Positions 33,504 through 42,194 of a DNA stretch of 48,151 nt are shown piece by piece. The stretch is from SIG452 sp045540295. Lineage in GTDB: Bacteria; Bacillota; Clostridia; UMGS1840. Location of the stretch: positions 1-48,151 of the forward strand of contig JAZQGY010000012.1 in the NCBI GenBank assembly GCA_045540295.1. Reading direction: 5' to 3'. The translations under genes and the position numbers were made by a program. Positions within the stretch are counted from its first letter, which is position 1; the number at the start of each line of letters is the position of its first letter. Below the pieces are notes generated by a model. It had not been told where the DNA came from. It saw nothing but the letters and a program-made list of their open reading frames with translations, and did no database searches.

Positions 33504-33532
33504 TTGACAAGAGGCACGGAATGTAATATACT
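33504..33532 (+). promoter_or_regulatory. Promoter of the zinc-ribbon membrane protein gene
   Basis: TTGACA (33504-33509) and TATACT (33527-33532), with a 17-bp spacer. Confidence 0.8.
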
Positions 33533-33537
33533 AAAAG

Positions 33538-33570
33538 AAACCAACAACAAACAGAATCTGTTGGTTTTTG
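33538..33570 (+). promoter_or_regulatory. Attenuator-like hairpin in the leader
   Basis: AAACCAACA pairs with TGTTGGTTT and runs into TTTTT before the ribosome site of the next gene. It looks like an intrinsic terminator placed between promoter and start codon. Confidence 0.55.
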
Positions 33571-33585
33571 AAAGGAGATATCAGT

Positions 33586-35646
33586 ATGTTTTGTGGAAAA
33601 TGCGGTAGACCGTTGGAAGACGGACAAACATCCTGTCCGATTTGCGACGCTCAGAATCCTCACACAAATACCGGTGCAGAAACCCCGTCAACCGAAGAGG
33701 TGGTTGCAGATACCGCTCCGGTTGAATTAAACGACACCCCCGTGGAAGCAGTGCCTCCTATGCAAAAGGAACCTGAAGCTCCTCAAGAACCCGTGCAGGG
33801 AGTGGTATGCCCCAAGTGCGGAAAGCAAAACGAAGCGGATAGCCGTTTCTGTGATGTTTGCGGAACGTTACTGGCAGCTAAGGAAACTCCCGAAAAGCCG
33901 GAGGAATCTCAGCCCCAGGAATCTGATTCTTCTCCTGTAATCAAAAAACCGAAGAAAAAGATGAAAAAAACTACCAAGATGATTATCTGTGCAGTACTTG
34001 CACTGATTATTGCAGGTGTGGGAGTAATCTGCTTTGCACATTGGGATTATGTGAAAAATGCAGTAACCAAATTATTCACCTCCCCCGAACAGTACTTAGC
34101 AACCGTGGTGGACAACAACATTGACGATGCGACCGATGATATTGCAGAGGCACTTGCGAAATTCGGCAAACAATGGACTGACGGTTATTCCGAATCCGGT
34201 GAGTTGGAAATTACTGTTGGAGACCAGTTAGCTCCCATGCTGGAAGACTTTACCGGAGAAGATATTGCGCCGTATATTGACTGGCTGGATACCGTTTCTG
34301 TGGTATTAAGAGCTGATATGGAAGGCAACAACATCGGCATAGACCAGCAATACAAAATCAACGGTGTGGATCTTTTGAATTTGGATTATCTGATTGACTA
34401 TGACGATCTGACTTACTATTTCGGATTCCCCGATTATAACCCCACCTACCTGAAACTGGTTGCTGCTATGGATGATTACAGCATACAGCAAATGCAGGAT
34501 ACATATGCAACAATGACAGAAATTCTGGAATGTATTCCCGACGAAGCAACCACTCAAAGAATTTTGTCCCGCTATGTGAAATGCGTGATGAAAAATTTAG
34601 GTTCTGTTTCTGAAACCGAAACCACTCTTACCGTGGAAGATGTTTCTCAGAAAGTAACAGTTTTGACTGCAGAAATCAGCGAACGGGATTTCCTGCAGCT
34701 TTGTAAAGCCTTAGTATCTACTTTAAAGGATGACAGCGACTTAGAACAAGTCATCGAAGACATAGAATCTCTGACCGGTATGTCCTACAGTGATTTTAAA
34801 GAAGCAATGGATGGTGCCTTAGAAGAACTGAATCAAGTAGGTTCCACCTCTGATGAAACCGTTATGACTTACCGGTTGTATGTGGATGCCAAAGGAAAAC
34901 CCGCCGGCGGTGCTTTGGAAATCCAAGGTGTAGACTTTGAATGGTACAATGTATTCTCCGGTAATAACGCCGGTGCTATGATTTCTGCAAAATTCCCCGG
35001 CGGCAATGCAGAATGGTCCGGCACCACACATAACGGTTCCGGTAAATATGCCTTAAAAGTGATGAATATGACCGTTTTGGAATGTTTGTCGGAAAACATT
35101 ACCAAAGACTACAAGCAAGGCACCGTGACTCTGTTTATACACGAAGAATTTGCATCCATGGCAGACATCGAAGAACTCTCTGACTTCCAATTAAAACTGT
35201 CCTGGAATGTGATTTCTGAAACAGAAGGCACATCTTCCATCGGTTTATATTACAAAGACGGTTTGTGCATAGATATCACCGCATCAGAAAAAATAAACGA
35301 AACCGTGAATGTTTCGGTTCCCGAAAATACATTGACTGTTGATATGATGTATCCGGATGAAGAAGCCATGGCAGAATGGCTGGCAAACTTTGATATGGAA
35401 CAGTTATTCTCCAATCTGCGAAAAATCGGTCTACCGGAAGAACTGGTTGTTGCGCTGGAAACCGAATACAACAACGCAACCAATCCGGCAGAACCCTTAC
35501 CCTACGAAGAATGGCTCTTAACCTTACCGGAAGAAGATCTGCAACGATATACCGAAGAAGAATTACTGGAACTTTACCTCATCTACCTGGAAGGCTTTGA
35601 AACACAAATTGCTGTGTCAAAGGAACCGGCTATCGAATTGCCGTAA
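33586..35646 (+). CDS. Zinc-ribbon protein with one membrane helix and large outer domain
   Basis: A protein of 686 residues. Two zinc ribbons lie at the N-terminus (CGKCGRPLEDG...CPIC at 3-20 and CPKCGKQNEAD...CDVC at about 77-96), joined by a Pro/Glu-rich linker. A Lys-rich patch precedes one membrane helix (about 134-152). The remaining 530 residues, with no Cys-rich part, should lie outside; they are acidic and resemble the uncharacterised outer domains of clostridial zinc-ribbon membrane proteins. It has its own promoter and leader hairpin, and the ABC exporter follows after 72 bp. I infer a surface protein or sensor; the function is unknown. Confidence 0.8.
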   Translation: MFCGKCGRPLEDGQTSCPICDAQNPHTNTGAETPSTEEVVADTAPVELNDTPVEAVPPMQKEPEAPQEPVQGVVCPKCGKQNEADSRFCDVCGTLLAAKETPEKPEESQPQESDSSPVIKKPKKKMKKTTKMIICAVLALIIAGVGVICFAHWDYVKNAVTKLFTSPEQYLATVVDNNIDDATDDIAEALAKFGKQWTDGYSESGELEITVGDQLAPMLEDFTGEDIAPYIDWLDTVSVVLRADMEGNNIGIDQQYKINGVDLLNLDYLIDYDDLTYYFGFPDYNPTYLKLVAAMDDYSIQQMQDTYATMTEILECIPDEATTQRILSRYVKCVMKNLGSVSETETTLTVEDVSQKVTVLTAEISERDFLQLCKALVSTLKDDSDLEQVIEDIESLTGMSYSDFKEAMDGALEELNQVGSTSDETVMTYRLYVDAKGKPAGGALEIQGVDFEWYNVFSGNNAGAMISAKFPGGNAEWSGTTHNGSGKYALKVMNMTVLECLSENITKDYKQGTVTLFIHEEFASMADIEELSDFQLKLSWNVISETEGTSSIGLYYKDGLCIDITASEKINETVNVSVPENTLTVDMMYPDEEAMAEWLANFDMEQLFSNLRKIGLPEELVVALETEYNNATNPAEPLPYEEWLLTLPEEDLQRYTEEELLELYLIYLEGFETQIAVSKEPAIELP

Positions 35647-35666
35647 ACAATTGTATAAAATTTGAC

Positions 35667-35698
35667 GAGAACTGAGAACAGCTTTGTTCTCAGTTCTC
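35667..35698 (+). terminator. Hairpin between the zinc-ribbon gene and the ABC genes
   Basis: A perfect 14-bp stem (GAGAACTGAGAACA with its complement) around GCTT. The T-tract after it is weak, so partial read-through into the ABC genes is likely. Confidence 0.6.
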
Positions 35699-35718
35699 TT
35701 ATCAAAAAGGATTTTAGT

Positions 35719-36381
35719 ATGAAGATTACATCCGTTAAAAAAAGTTATCAGAAAAACTGCATCTTAAAAAACACTACCTTTTCGGCCAAAGATGGTCAGT
35801 GTATTGGTATTTTAGGCGGCAACGGAAGCGGAAAATCCACTTTACTGGGGATTCTTGCCGGTATTTTAAAAGCAGATGGCGGAAGCTTTACCTATCAAGG
35901 TGAAGACTTGCTGAAAGATGCCAAAAAACGTTCCCGTCTCTTAGGATATGTGCCGCAGAACACTCCCCTTTTGGAAGAATTGTCTGCAAAAGATAATCTG
36001 TCTCTTTGGTATGATTCCCATGAACTTACAAAAGAATTATCCCAAGGGGTTCTCGGAATGCTTGGAATTGGTGATTTTTTAAAAACACCTGTATACAAAA
36101 TGTCCGGTGGCATGAAAAAACGGTTGGCAATTGGTTGTGCTGTTGCCAACAAGCCCAAAATACTGCTGCTGGACGAACCCTCTGCCGCTTTGGATCTAAT
36201 CTGTAAAACCAGAATTTCCAATTATCTGGAGCAGTTTAAAAAACAAGGCGGAATCATTATTCTTGCCACTCATGATGTGCAGGAATTACCGCTTTGTGAC
36301 CAACTGTTTATTCTAAAAAACGGTGTGTTAAATCCCTTTGAATACGACGGAAATGTTAACCGATTGGTAGGTCAATTATAA
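35719..36381 (+). CDS. ABC transporter ATP-binding protein
   Basis: A protein of 220 residues with Walker A GGNGSGKST, Q-loop VPQNTPLLEE, signature MSGGMKKR, Walker B KILLLDEPSAALD and switch His in LATHD. It drives the exporter formed by the two permeases downstream, starting 2 bp later. AAGGA precedes ATG 35719. At 220 residues it is a minimal ABC-2 type domain. The substrate is not evident; the CcmA/NatA-like group covers drugs, lipids, peptides and wall polymers. Confidence 0.92.
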   Translation: MKITSVKKSYQKNCILKNTTFSAKDGQCIGILGGNGSGKSTLLGILAGILKADGGSFTYQGEDLLKDAKKRSRLLGYVPQNTPLLEELSAKDNLSLWYDSHELTKELSQGVLGMLGIGDFLKTPVYKMSGGMKKRLAIGCAVANKPKILLLDEPSAALDLICKTRISNYLEQFKKQGGIIILATHDVQELPLCDQLFILKNGVLNPFEYDGNVNRLVGQL

Positions 36382-36383
36382 CG

Positions 36384-37619
36384 ATGGTAAAAAAGTATTT
36401 TCGCTTACTGTTAAAGCGAGCTTTCAAAATTTTTCCTGTCATTTTACTCGTTACCGTAATTGTGTTAGGATGCCTTGCCACTGCAGGAGGCGTTTTGCTC
36501 CAGTCCACTTTAACCGGTGAAAAACAGCAGAAAATCTCTATTGGCGTGGTGGGTGATTTAGAAAGCTCCTATCTTGATATTGGCTTATATGCTCTGCAGA
36601 ATATGGATAGTTCCCGCTTTTATGTGGAGCTTGTGAATCTGACGGAAGAAGAAGCTAAAAACGCTCTGGAAGAAAGGAAAATTCAGGGCTATATTCTGGT
36701 GCCGGAAAACTATATCAATAATTTGTATTTAGGCATCAACACCCCTGCTAAATACATCACACTAAATGGTCCGAAGACCTTGGGTGCAATGTTCTCGGAA
36801 GAAATCGTGACAATTGTTTCTGAGCTGGTCGTAGAATCCCAAAACGGAATGTATTCCATGCAGGATTTGTCGTTGGTGTATGACAATGAGGATTATCACG
36901 ATAACACCAACAGTCTGATGCTGTCCTACATGAATTTTATTTTAAACCGCACCGAAATGTATGAAGTGAACGATCTTGGCATTGCCGATTCTTTATCGTT
37001 AGGCGGATATTATGTGTGCGGAATTGTAACCTTGTTTCTGCTCCTTTGGGGTGTTTCCTGCAACCGATTATTTTCTTCCCGGAATCTTTCGTACAACCGT
37101 CTTTTAAACAGTTCCGGACTTTCTCCCGCATCGCAGATACTTTGTGAATACAGCGCTTATGCTGCAATCACCACTGTGATGCTGTTGATTTTTGCAGGAA
37201 TTTTCGGAATTGTGATTTCCTTTGTAAAGCTACCGGTACCTGAGCTGTTATCGGTAGGGGTTTTCGACTGCCTTTGGTTTGTGATTCGACTGATTCCTGC
37301 AACTGTAATGATTACCCTGATGCAGTACACCTTCTACGAGCTGATTCCGAACTTTATCGGCGCACTGTTAGCACAGTTCCTCAGCTTTTTGATTCTGGGC
37401 TATCTGTCCGGTTGTTTGTATCCCAATTTCTTCTTTCCGGATTTCTTACGGAATCTGATGGACTGTCTACCGGTGGGACTTGCATTTTCATTTATTAGAA
37501 AAACCATGTCTAACGAGCCGGCACTTGCCGATTTTGTGTGGATTTTAGCCTACATTGGCGGTTTCTTTACCTTATCTGCCCTCTGGCGAAAATATCGGAT
37601 AGCAGGTGATTTTCAATGA
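36384..37619 (+). CDS. ABC-2 type permease, first subunit
   Basis: A protein of 411 residues. One N-terminal membrane helix (about 15-37) is followed by an outer domain of about 170 residues and then five or six helices (about 210-405). This is the ABC-2 (PF12698-type) layout. It lies 2 bp after the ATPase gene and overlaps the next permease by 4 bp (ATGA), so the two probably form a heterodimer. Confidence 0.87.
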   Translation: MVKKYFRLLLKRAFKIFPVILLVTVIVLGCLATAGGVLLQSTLTGEKQQKISIGVVGDLESSYLDIGLYALQNMDSSRFYVELVNLTEEEAKNALEERKIQGYILVPENYINNLYLGINTPAKYITLNGPKTLGAMFSEEIVTIVSELVVESQNGMYSMQDLSLVYDNEDYHDNTNSLMLSYMNFILNRTEMYEVNDLGIADSLSLGGYYVCGIVTLFLLLWGVSCNRLFSSRNLSYNRLLNSSGLSPASQILCEYSAYAAITTVMLLIFAGIFGIVISFVKLPVPELLSVGVFDCLWFVIRLIPATVMITLMQYTFYELIPNFIGALLAQFLSFLILGYLSGCLYPNFFFPDFLRNLMDCLPVGLAFSFIRKTMSNEPALADFVWILAYIGGFFTLSALWRKYRIAGDFQ

Positions 37620-38770
37620 AAAAACTAACATATTGTATGAACTGGTTTTATATGCTCGGTAAACGCCTGATGAAACAATGGAGCTTTGTGGTGCTTTTGT
37701 GTCTGATTCCCGTAATCATTCCCATAGGAAATATGGCAATGCAGCAAGACAGCGGTCTAATGCGGGTTACATTATGTCATGAAGGTGACGATATCACCGC
37801 AAAAGCCATCATAACTTCTCTTATGGAAAAAGATTCTATGGTGTATTTTACCGTGGCGAATTCTGAAGAGGAAGCAAACGAGCTGGTAGCCAACCACAAA
37901 ACGGACGTTGCCTGGATTTTCCCGGAGGATTTTTCCCACCGTCTGGATCAATATGCGGCAAACAAATCCAGAAAACCGGTAGTCACTGTCGTCCGCAGAG
38001 AATCCAATATGGCAAATCAAATTGTGAATGAACTGCTGTTTTCTGCGATGTTCCGCGATTTTTCCTATGATATTTACCGGAATTTTTCAGAAGAACAAAT
38101 TGTAAACGGAAAACATGTATCCGATCAAACAATCAAAGATTTTTATCTGAAATTACCGCAACAACAGGAAGTTGTTACCGTGGAAAAAGTGGGCGCAGAC
38201 CAATCTCAATCACAGGTCAATTATCTAAACGCGCCCATTCGGGGATTGCTGGCAATTATGGTTCTGTTATGTACCCTAACTGCTGCAATGTACGCTGTAA
38301 AAGACCGTTCGGAAGGTCGGTTTGACTGGTTAGCTCCACAAAAAAGAATCATCCCCGCAATAGGTTCCTGTCTGGCTGCAGCGATTCTGTCTGCCGGTGT
38401 AATGCTTGTATCATTAGCACTTTCTAATCTAACAGAATCCATTACCAATGAACTGGTTGCAACCTTACTTTTAGCGGTTACCGCAACCGGTTTTTCACTA
38501 CTGGTTTCCCTTCCGTTTTCTTCATACGGAAAATTTGGTGCAATGATACCGGGAATCCTGATTTTGTCGTTGGTATTATCCCCTATTTTCTTTAATTTTG
38601 TGGAACTGGAAAAATATTTTCGTCTGTTGCCCATTTACTACTATCTAAACGGTGTTTACGGGGCAAAATATCATCTGTTGGCATTAGGTTATATGGGAGT
38701 GATATACACCTTGGTGTTTGTCGGAAATCTGCTACTCTCCAAGCAAACAAAACGAAATATTATGATTTAA
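37616..38770 (+). CDS. ABC-2 type permease, second subunit
   Basis: A protein of 384 residues with the same plan as its neighbour: one N-terminal helix (about 22-42), an outer domain to about 205, then six helices. The similarity in plan but not in sequence fits a heterodimeric exporter. A perfect hairpin terminator ends the operon. Confidence 0.87.
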   Translation: MKKLTYCMNWFYMLGKRLMKQWSFVVLLCLIPVIIPIGNMAMQQDSGLMRVTLCHEGDDITAKAIITSLMEKDSMVYFTVANSEEEANELVANHKTDVAWIFPEDFSHRLDQYAANKSRKPVVTVVRRESNMANQIVNELLFSAMFRDFSYDIYRNFSEEQIVNGKHVSDQTIKDFYLKLPQQQEVVTVEKVGADQSQSQVNYLNAPIRGLLAIMVLLCTLTAAMYAVKDRSEGRFDWLAPQKRIIPAIGSCLAAAILSAGVMLVSLALSNLTESITNELVATLLLAVTATGFSLLVSLPFSSYGKFGAMIPGILILSLVLSPIFFNFVELEKYFRLLPIYYYLNGVYGAKYHLLALGYMGVIYTLVFVGNLLLSKQTKRNIMI

Positions 38771-38785
38771 AAAAAGATAAATAAC

Positions 38786-38818
38786 AAAAAAGGAGTTGTC
38801 TGTGACAACTCCTTTTTC
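38786..38818. terminator. Bidirectional terminator after the ABC operon
   Basis: AAAAAGGAGTTGTC pairs with GACAACTCCTTTTT around TGT. It also ends the convergent FliB-like gene, whose stop it touches. Confidence 0.9.
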
Positions 38819-39734
38819 AGTTCTCCAATAAGGACAAAAGTGCTTCTGTATTTTCTTCACTATACTCTATTTCAGATGAATATAATCTGACAAATTCTAA
38901 AAATGATTCTAAGGTGAGCGGTTTATCTGTCTGCGTTGATGCCAAAGAAGAAATTATCGTAACACCAAGCCATGCAAACAGAATCCGTTCTCCATATCTT
39001 CCGTCCTCCAAACCACCTGCTAAGTGACGGTAGATAAAATAGCAAAATAACTGTTCCAGGGGAATCTCCCATTCAGCAGATAAAAGACAAACAGAATCTA
39101 CTTGTTTCAACGCTTTTAGTAATTGAATCCACGTCTCATCCAAGTGTTCCAAGGAAAGAAAAATATCTGCCCATTCCTGATGGGATTTTTTGGGAAAAGC
39201 AATTCCATATCCTTGACATAAAGATGCAATTCGCTCCGATAACGGCAACCTTCTATCTTCTATTTTTCTAAAAATATCGTTACGGAACCGGAAGAAGGAT
39301 GCCTCCTCCGCCGTTAAAATTTCCAACGGTTTTTCCGGCATGGTGAAAGGTTCTTTTTGGGATAAAATTAACCGTGCCGCCTCCTCGCAGCAAAGCCCCA
39401 ATCCCACCTCGGTACAACCCGAAAAAAAGTTGCGAAATCGGGGATGATCGTTACAAATCTGACAGAGAAAATCCTCTCCTTTTTCTAGGATAATATCACA
39501 AAGATTTTCGTGATTTAAAAAAGGACATCTTTCTGCTTCCTGCAAAATAAAATGCGGAGTATCCTCCAAGGAAACACTCTGCCGTATCCGATTTCCAAAG
39601 TCGCCTGAAATCCCCTGATATTTCAAGTAAGTTTCTGAGTCGATATCAATCTCCCAACCGATACAACAGTTATGCGGACAGGCTCCGCCAATGCACTGAA
39701 ACTTTGGGTAATAAAAAGGATAAAATTCCTTCAT
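38817..39734 (-). CDS. FliB-like lysine-N-methylase
   Basis: A protein of 305 residues. The Cys motifs at the N-terminus (CIGGACPHNCCIGW, CPFL, LCQICNDHPRFRNFF, GLCCEEAARLIL) are those of the flagellin lysine-N-methylase FliB family, which probably binds an iron-sulfur cluster. No flagellar gene lies in the window, and related proteins occur in non-motile Clostridia, so the target may be another surface protein. ATG 39734 has AAGGAG upstream. It follows the amidohydrolase gene by 15 bp on the same strand. Confidence 0.85.
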   Translation of the reverse strand: MKEFYPFYYPKFQCIGGACPHNCCIGWEIDIDSETYLKYQGISGDFGNRIRQSVSLEDTPHFILQEAERCPFLNHENLCDIILEKGEDFLCQICNDHPRFRNFFSGCTEVGLGLCCEEAARLILSQKEPFTMPEKPLEILTAEEASFFRFRNDIFRKIEDRRLPLSERIASLCQGYGIAFPKKSHQEWADIFLSLEHLDETWIQLLKALKQVDSVCLLSAEWEIPLEQLFCYFIYRHLAGGLEDGRYGERILFAWLGVTIISSLASTQTDKPLTLESFLEFVRLYSSEIEYSEENTEALLSLLEN

Positions 39735-39749
39735 TTTTTTCTCCTTTTT

Positions 39750-41402
39750 TTATCTCAGATAACCGGTTACTTCGTAGAATTTTTTTCCCGCCAACGCCGC
39801 TTGCTTTACCCCTTCGGAAAAGCGACTGTAGGCAGGCACAAATTTCACACTGAACCGGTTGGTGTTCCATCGAAAAACAAAGCGTAAAATGGCATCGGAT
39901 TCTTCCCTTTTTACCGTTTCAAATAAGGACTGGAACGCTAAAATATTGCTTTCTTCGGGCAACAGTTCTTTTAGGGAATCATCCAATAACCAGGAGGTTA
40001 CCACCACGGTGTAATCTTTGAAAAATGCTTTCGCTTGTTGGATGGAAGAAGCAACTGCTTCCCTGCTTAATTTCTCGCCACCCGGAATATAGCACCGTAA
40101 CACGGTATCTCCTGTTTTGATTCCTTTTTCGGGGATGTCCACTGCGGATGCTTCCAGAGCAAACTGCAATCTTCCCAGCTTTAAAATTTCTCCCTTTAAA
40201 ATCCGCAGAATCCAGTCCATTCTGCCAAGAGACAGCTCGTTTTTCAAATCACTGAAAACATGGGTATAATAAACCAGCTCCGAAAGAGAATCCAATAAAA
40301 TTTCTTCAGAAATTCCTTTTGCCTGACAGCTTTTTGACAATTCCTCTGCCATAAAAAGTGCCGACAGCAGATTTCGTTTTCCATCCTGACAGGTTACATC
40401 GTAAGTAGTTGCACGAATGATATCAGAAATGGAAATTTCACGGAGTGCACGGTAAAATTCTTCGTCAAAATAGCGCGGGAATGACAGCTTTTTGTACCAC
40501 TTTTCAATGACTTTCGGAACTTCCGGATTAGTTGCTTTCCAACCACCCGCATCATCGGGAACGGGAATGTCGTGAGAAACAGCAGGTCCTTTCCCTAAAA
40601 AACGCATCACGTTATGGTAATAATAGTTTTCAAAAATCTCACGGCTGACACCAAACTCCCTCATCAGTTCTCCGTCGGTTTTCAACCATTTTCCTGTCCA
40701 CTGGGGCTTATAGTCATACGCAAAGCAATCGGACCCAAACATCACATTATGACCGGTATCATATCCACCCACAAACAGCTTATATAACAAGTCTCTTCGG
40801 TAAATCAGGGGAGTTCCCGGAGTGGTATCAAAAAACATTTCCGAAGGATTGCCGTGACTTTGGGCATTTAAAAACTGTCCGTATACCGCGAAACATTCGT
40901 CAATCCACGGCCAGGAGCAGTGTCCCAACGAAAAACGAAGTCCGGGAATTTTGGATAAAGCTTCCCAATGAACGGGACGGTTATGCTTGGAGGAATCGGT
41001 TCCGTCCCACAAAATGCCGGAATGAAAAAATACCGGAACATTCAATTCTGCAATGGTACGAAAGATGTCCATACACGCCTCTTCATACACATCAAAATCC
41101 TTGCAAATCATTTTGAATCCGCAAATGCCACGCTTCACCGCATCCTTTATTTTTTCGGCCAACTCCTCTTCTTTCGGATGAATCCAGATAATCGGAAAAA
41201 TTCTGTCCTCGTAGCCTTTTTGCCAGGCAAGAACTTCCTTTATTCTATCCTCAAAAGAAAGACCGATTCTAGGATTGGATTCCAATGGCTGAGACGACAT
41301 CACGCACCCACCCCAGACACCTGCTTCTTCCATGTTTCGGATAAGCTGATCCGGATCCGGCTTTGTCCCCCAGGCGTGAATATGCATATCAATAATTTTC
41401 AT
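39750..41402 (-). CDS. Amidohydrolase fused to a GNAT-like acyltransferase C-terminal module
   Basis: A protein of 550 residues. Residues 1-275 form an amidohydrolase_2 (PF04909) TIM barrel with metal ligands H7-x-H9, H127 in FFHSG, H161 in GHCSW and D225 in FGSDC. Residues about 320-550 match the C-terminal domain of acyltransferases of the DUF5596/GNAT_C type (KLGRLQFALE at about 407, CYIPGGEKLS, SWLLDDSLKELLPEESNI at 470-487). One open frame joins them with no break. The second module usually stands with its own N-terminal GNAT part rather than with a hydrolase. It may bind an acyl or phosphopantetheine substrate. The reaction is unknown. Confidence 0.8.
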   Translation of the reverse strand: MKIIDMHIHAWGTKPDPDQLIRNMEEAGVWGGCVMSSQPLESNPRIGLSFEDRIKEVLAWQKGYEDRIFPIIWIHPKEEELAEKIKDAVKRGICGFKMICKDFDVYEEACMDIFRTIAELNVPVFFHSGILWDGTDSSKHNRPVHWEALSKIPGLRFSLGHCSWPWIDECFAVYGQFLNAQSHGNPSEMFFDTTPGTPLIYRRDLLYKLFVGGYDTGHNVMFGSDCFAYDYKPQWTGKWLKTDGELMREFGVSREIFENYYYHNVMRFLGKGPAVSHDIPVPDDAGGWKATNPEVPKVIEKWYKKLSFPRYFDEEFYRALREISISDIIRATTYDVTCQDGKRNLLSALFMAEELSKSCQAKGISEEILLDSLSELVYYTHVFSDLKNELSLGRMDWILRILKGEILKLGRLQFALEASAVDIPEKGIKTGDTVLRCYIPGGEKLSREAVASSIQQAKAFFKDYTVVVTSWLLDDSLKELLPEESNILAFQSLFETVKREESDAILRFVFRWNTNRFSVKFVPAYSRFSEGVKQAALAGKKFYEVTGYLR

Positions 41403-41487
41403 AAACTATCCCTCATTTTTTTATGATTGTTTCTTAAAAAATCTTATCATACGGGACCATTTTTGTCAATTGCTTCTTTGCGAACAC

Positions 41488-41516
41488 TTGAATATTCTCC
41501 ATAAGGATGATATAAT
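41488..41516 (+). promoter_or_regulatory. Promoter of the low-molecular-weight phosphatase gene
   Basis: TTGAAT and TATAAT with a 17-bp spacer, about 30 bp before the start codon. GATAT-containing repeats surround the -10 box. Confidence 0.7.
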
Positions 41517-41548
41517 ATCGCTATATCATTATGATATTGGAGGTTTTT

Positions 41549-42010
41549 ATGATAAAAATTATGTTTGTGTGTCACGGGAATATCTGCAGAAGTCCTATGG
41601 CAGAATTCGTGCTAAAAGATATGGTGAAAAAACTGGGAATTTCTGAAAAATTTCAAATTGCGTCCTCCGCTACCAGCCGAGAGGAAATCGGCAATCCCGT
41701 CCATCCCGGCACCAGAAAAAAGCTTCAGGAATACGGCATTTCCACTGCCGGGAAATATGCCATTCAGCTGACAAAACAAGACTACGAAATATACGATTAC
41801 ATCATCCCCATGGATTCCTGGAATGTACGAAATATCAATCGCATCATCGGAGCAGATTCTTTGGGAAAAGTAAAGAAACTGTTGGACTTTTCAGAGGGGG
41901 GCGATATTGCCGACCCCTGGTATACGGGCAACTTCGACGATACCTACCGGGATGTGGTGTCAGGTTGCCGTGGGCTATTAAAACATTTAGGCATAAAAAA
42001 AGAGGCATAA
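41549..42010 (+). CDS. Low-molecular-weight protein-tyrosine phosphatase
   Basis: A protein of 153 residues with the P-loop CHGNICRS (nucleophile C8, R14) and general acid D122 in ADPWYTG. This is a full-length LMW-PTP, used on protein-tyrosine or arginine phosphates in Firmicutes. ATG 41549 has GGAGG upstream; the ATG at 41531 has none. It is monocistronic, and the last codons form part of its terminator. No tyrosine or arginine kinase gene is adjacent. Confidence 0.93.
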   Translation: MIKIMFVCHGNICRSPMAEFVLKDMVKKLGISEKFQIASSATSREEIGNPVHPGTRKKLQEYGISTAGKYAIQLTKQDYEIYDYIIPMDSWNVRNINRIIGADSLGKVKKLLDFSEGGDIADPWYTGNFDDTYRDVVSGCRGLLKHLGIKKEA

Positions 42011-42023
42011 AGCCTCTTTTTTT
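41995..42023. terminator. Terminator overlapping the phosphatase stop codon
   Basis: AAAAAAAGAGGC pairs with GCCTCTTTTTTT around a 5-nt loop. The stem starts within the last codons. Confidence 0.9.
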
Positions 42024-42052
42024 ATTATCGGCAACAATCGCTTTTTGGGAAC

Positions 42053-42187
42053 TGAGAAAATGCTTTCAAATCAGCAAACTAAACCGAAGCATCAGCTTTG
42101 AACTACCCGAAGGCGTACCAAGTGTACGTCGAGTGGTGAGGTTTGTTGATCGCAAGAATATTTCTTGCGTTTGGAAGCCTTTTCACA
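42053..42187 (+). ncRNA. Predicted branched structured RNA of about 135 nt
   Basis: Almost every base can pair. P1 joins 42053-42070 to 42170-42187 (two mismatches). P2 joins 42070-42079 to 42141-42150. Within P2 lie hairpin P3a (42085-42090 with 42095-42100) and hairpin P3b (42102-42110 with 42129-42137, capped by CGTAC/GTACG at 42114-42128). P4 (42151-42169, CGCAAGAA/TTCTTGCG) abuts both P2 and P1, making a three-way junction. All wobble pairs (in P1, P2, P3a and P3b) are G-U on the plus strand and would be C-A on the minus strand, so the plus strand is the likely RNA. It matches no riboswitch or housekeeping RNA I know. No promoter is clear; a mobile repeat is the main alternative. Confidence 0.55.
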
Positions 42188-42194
42188 TTCTCTG

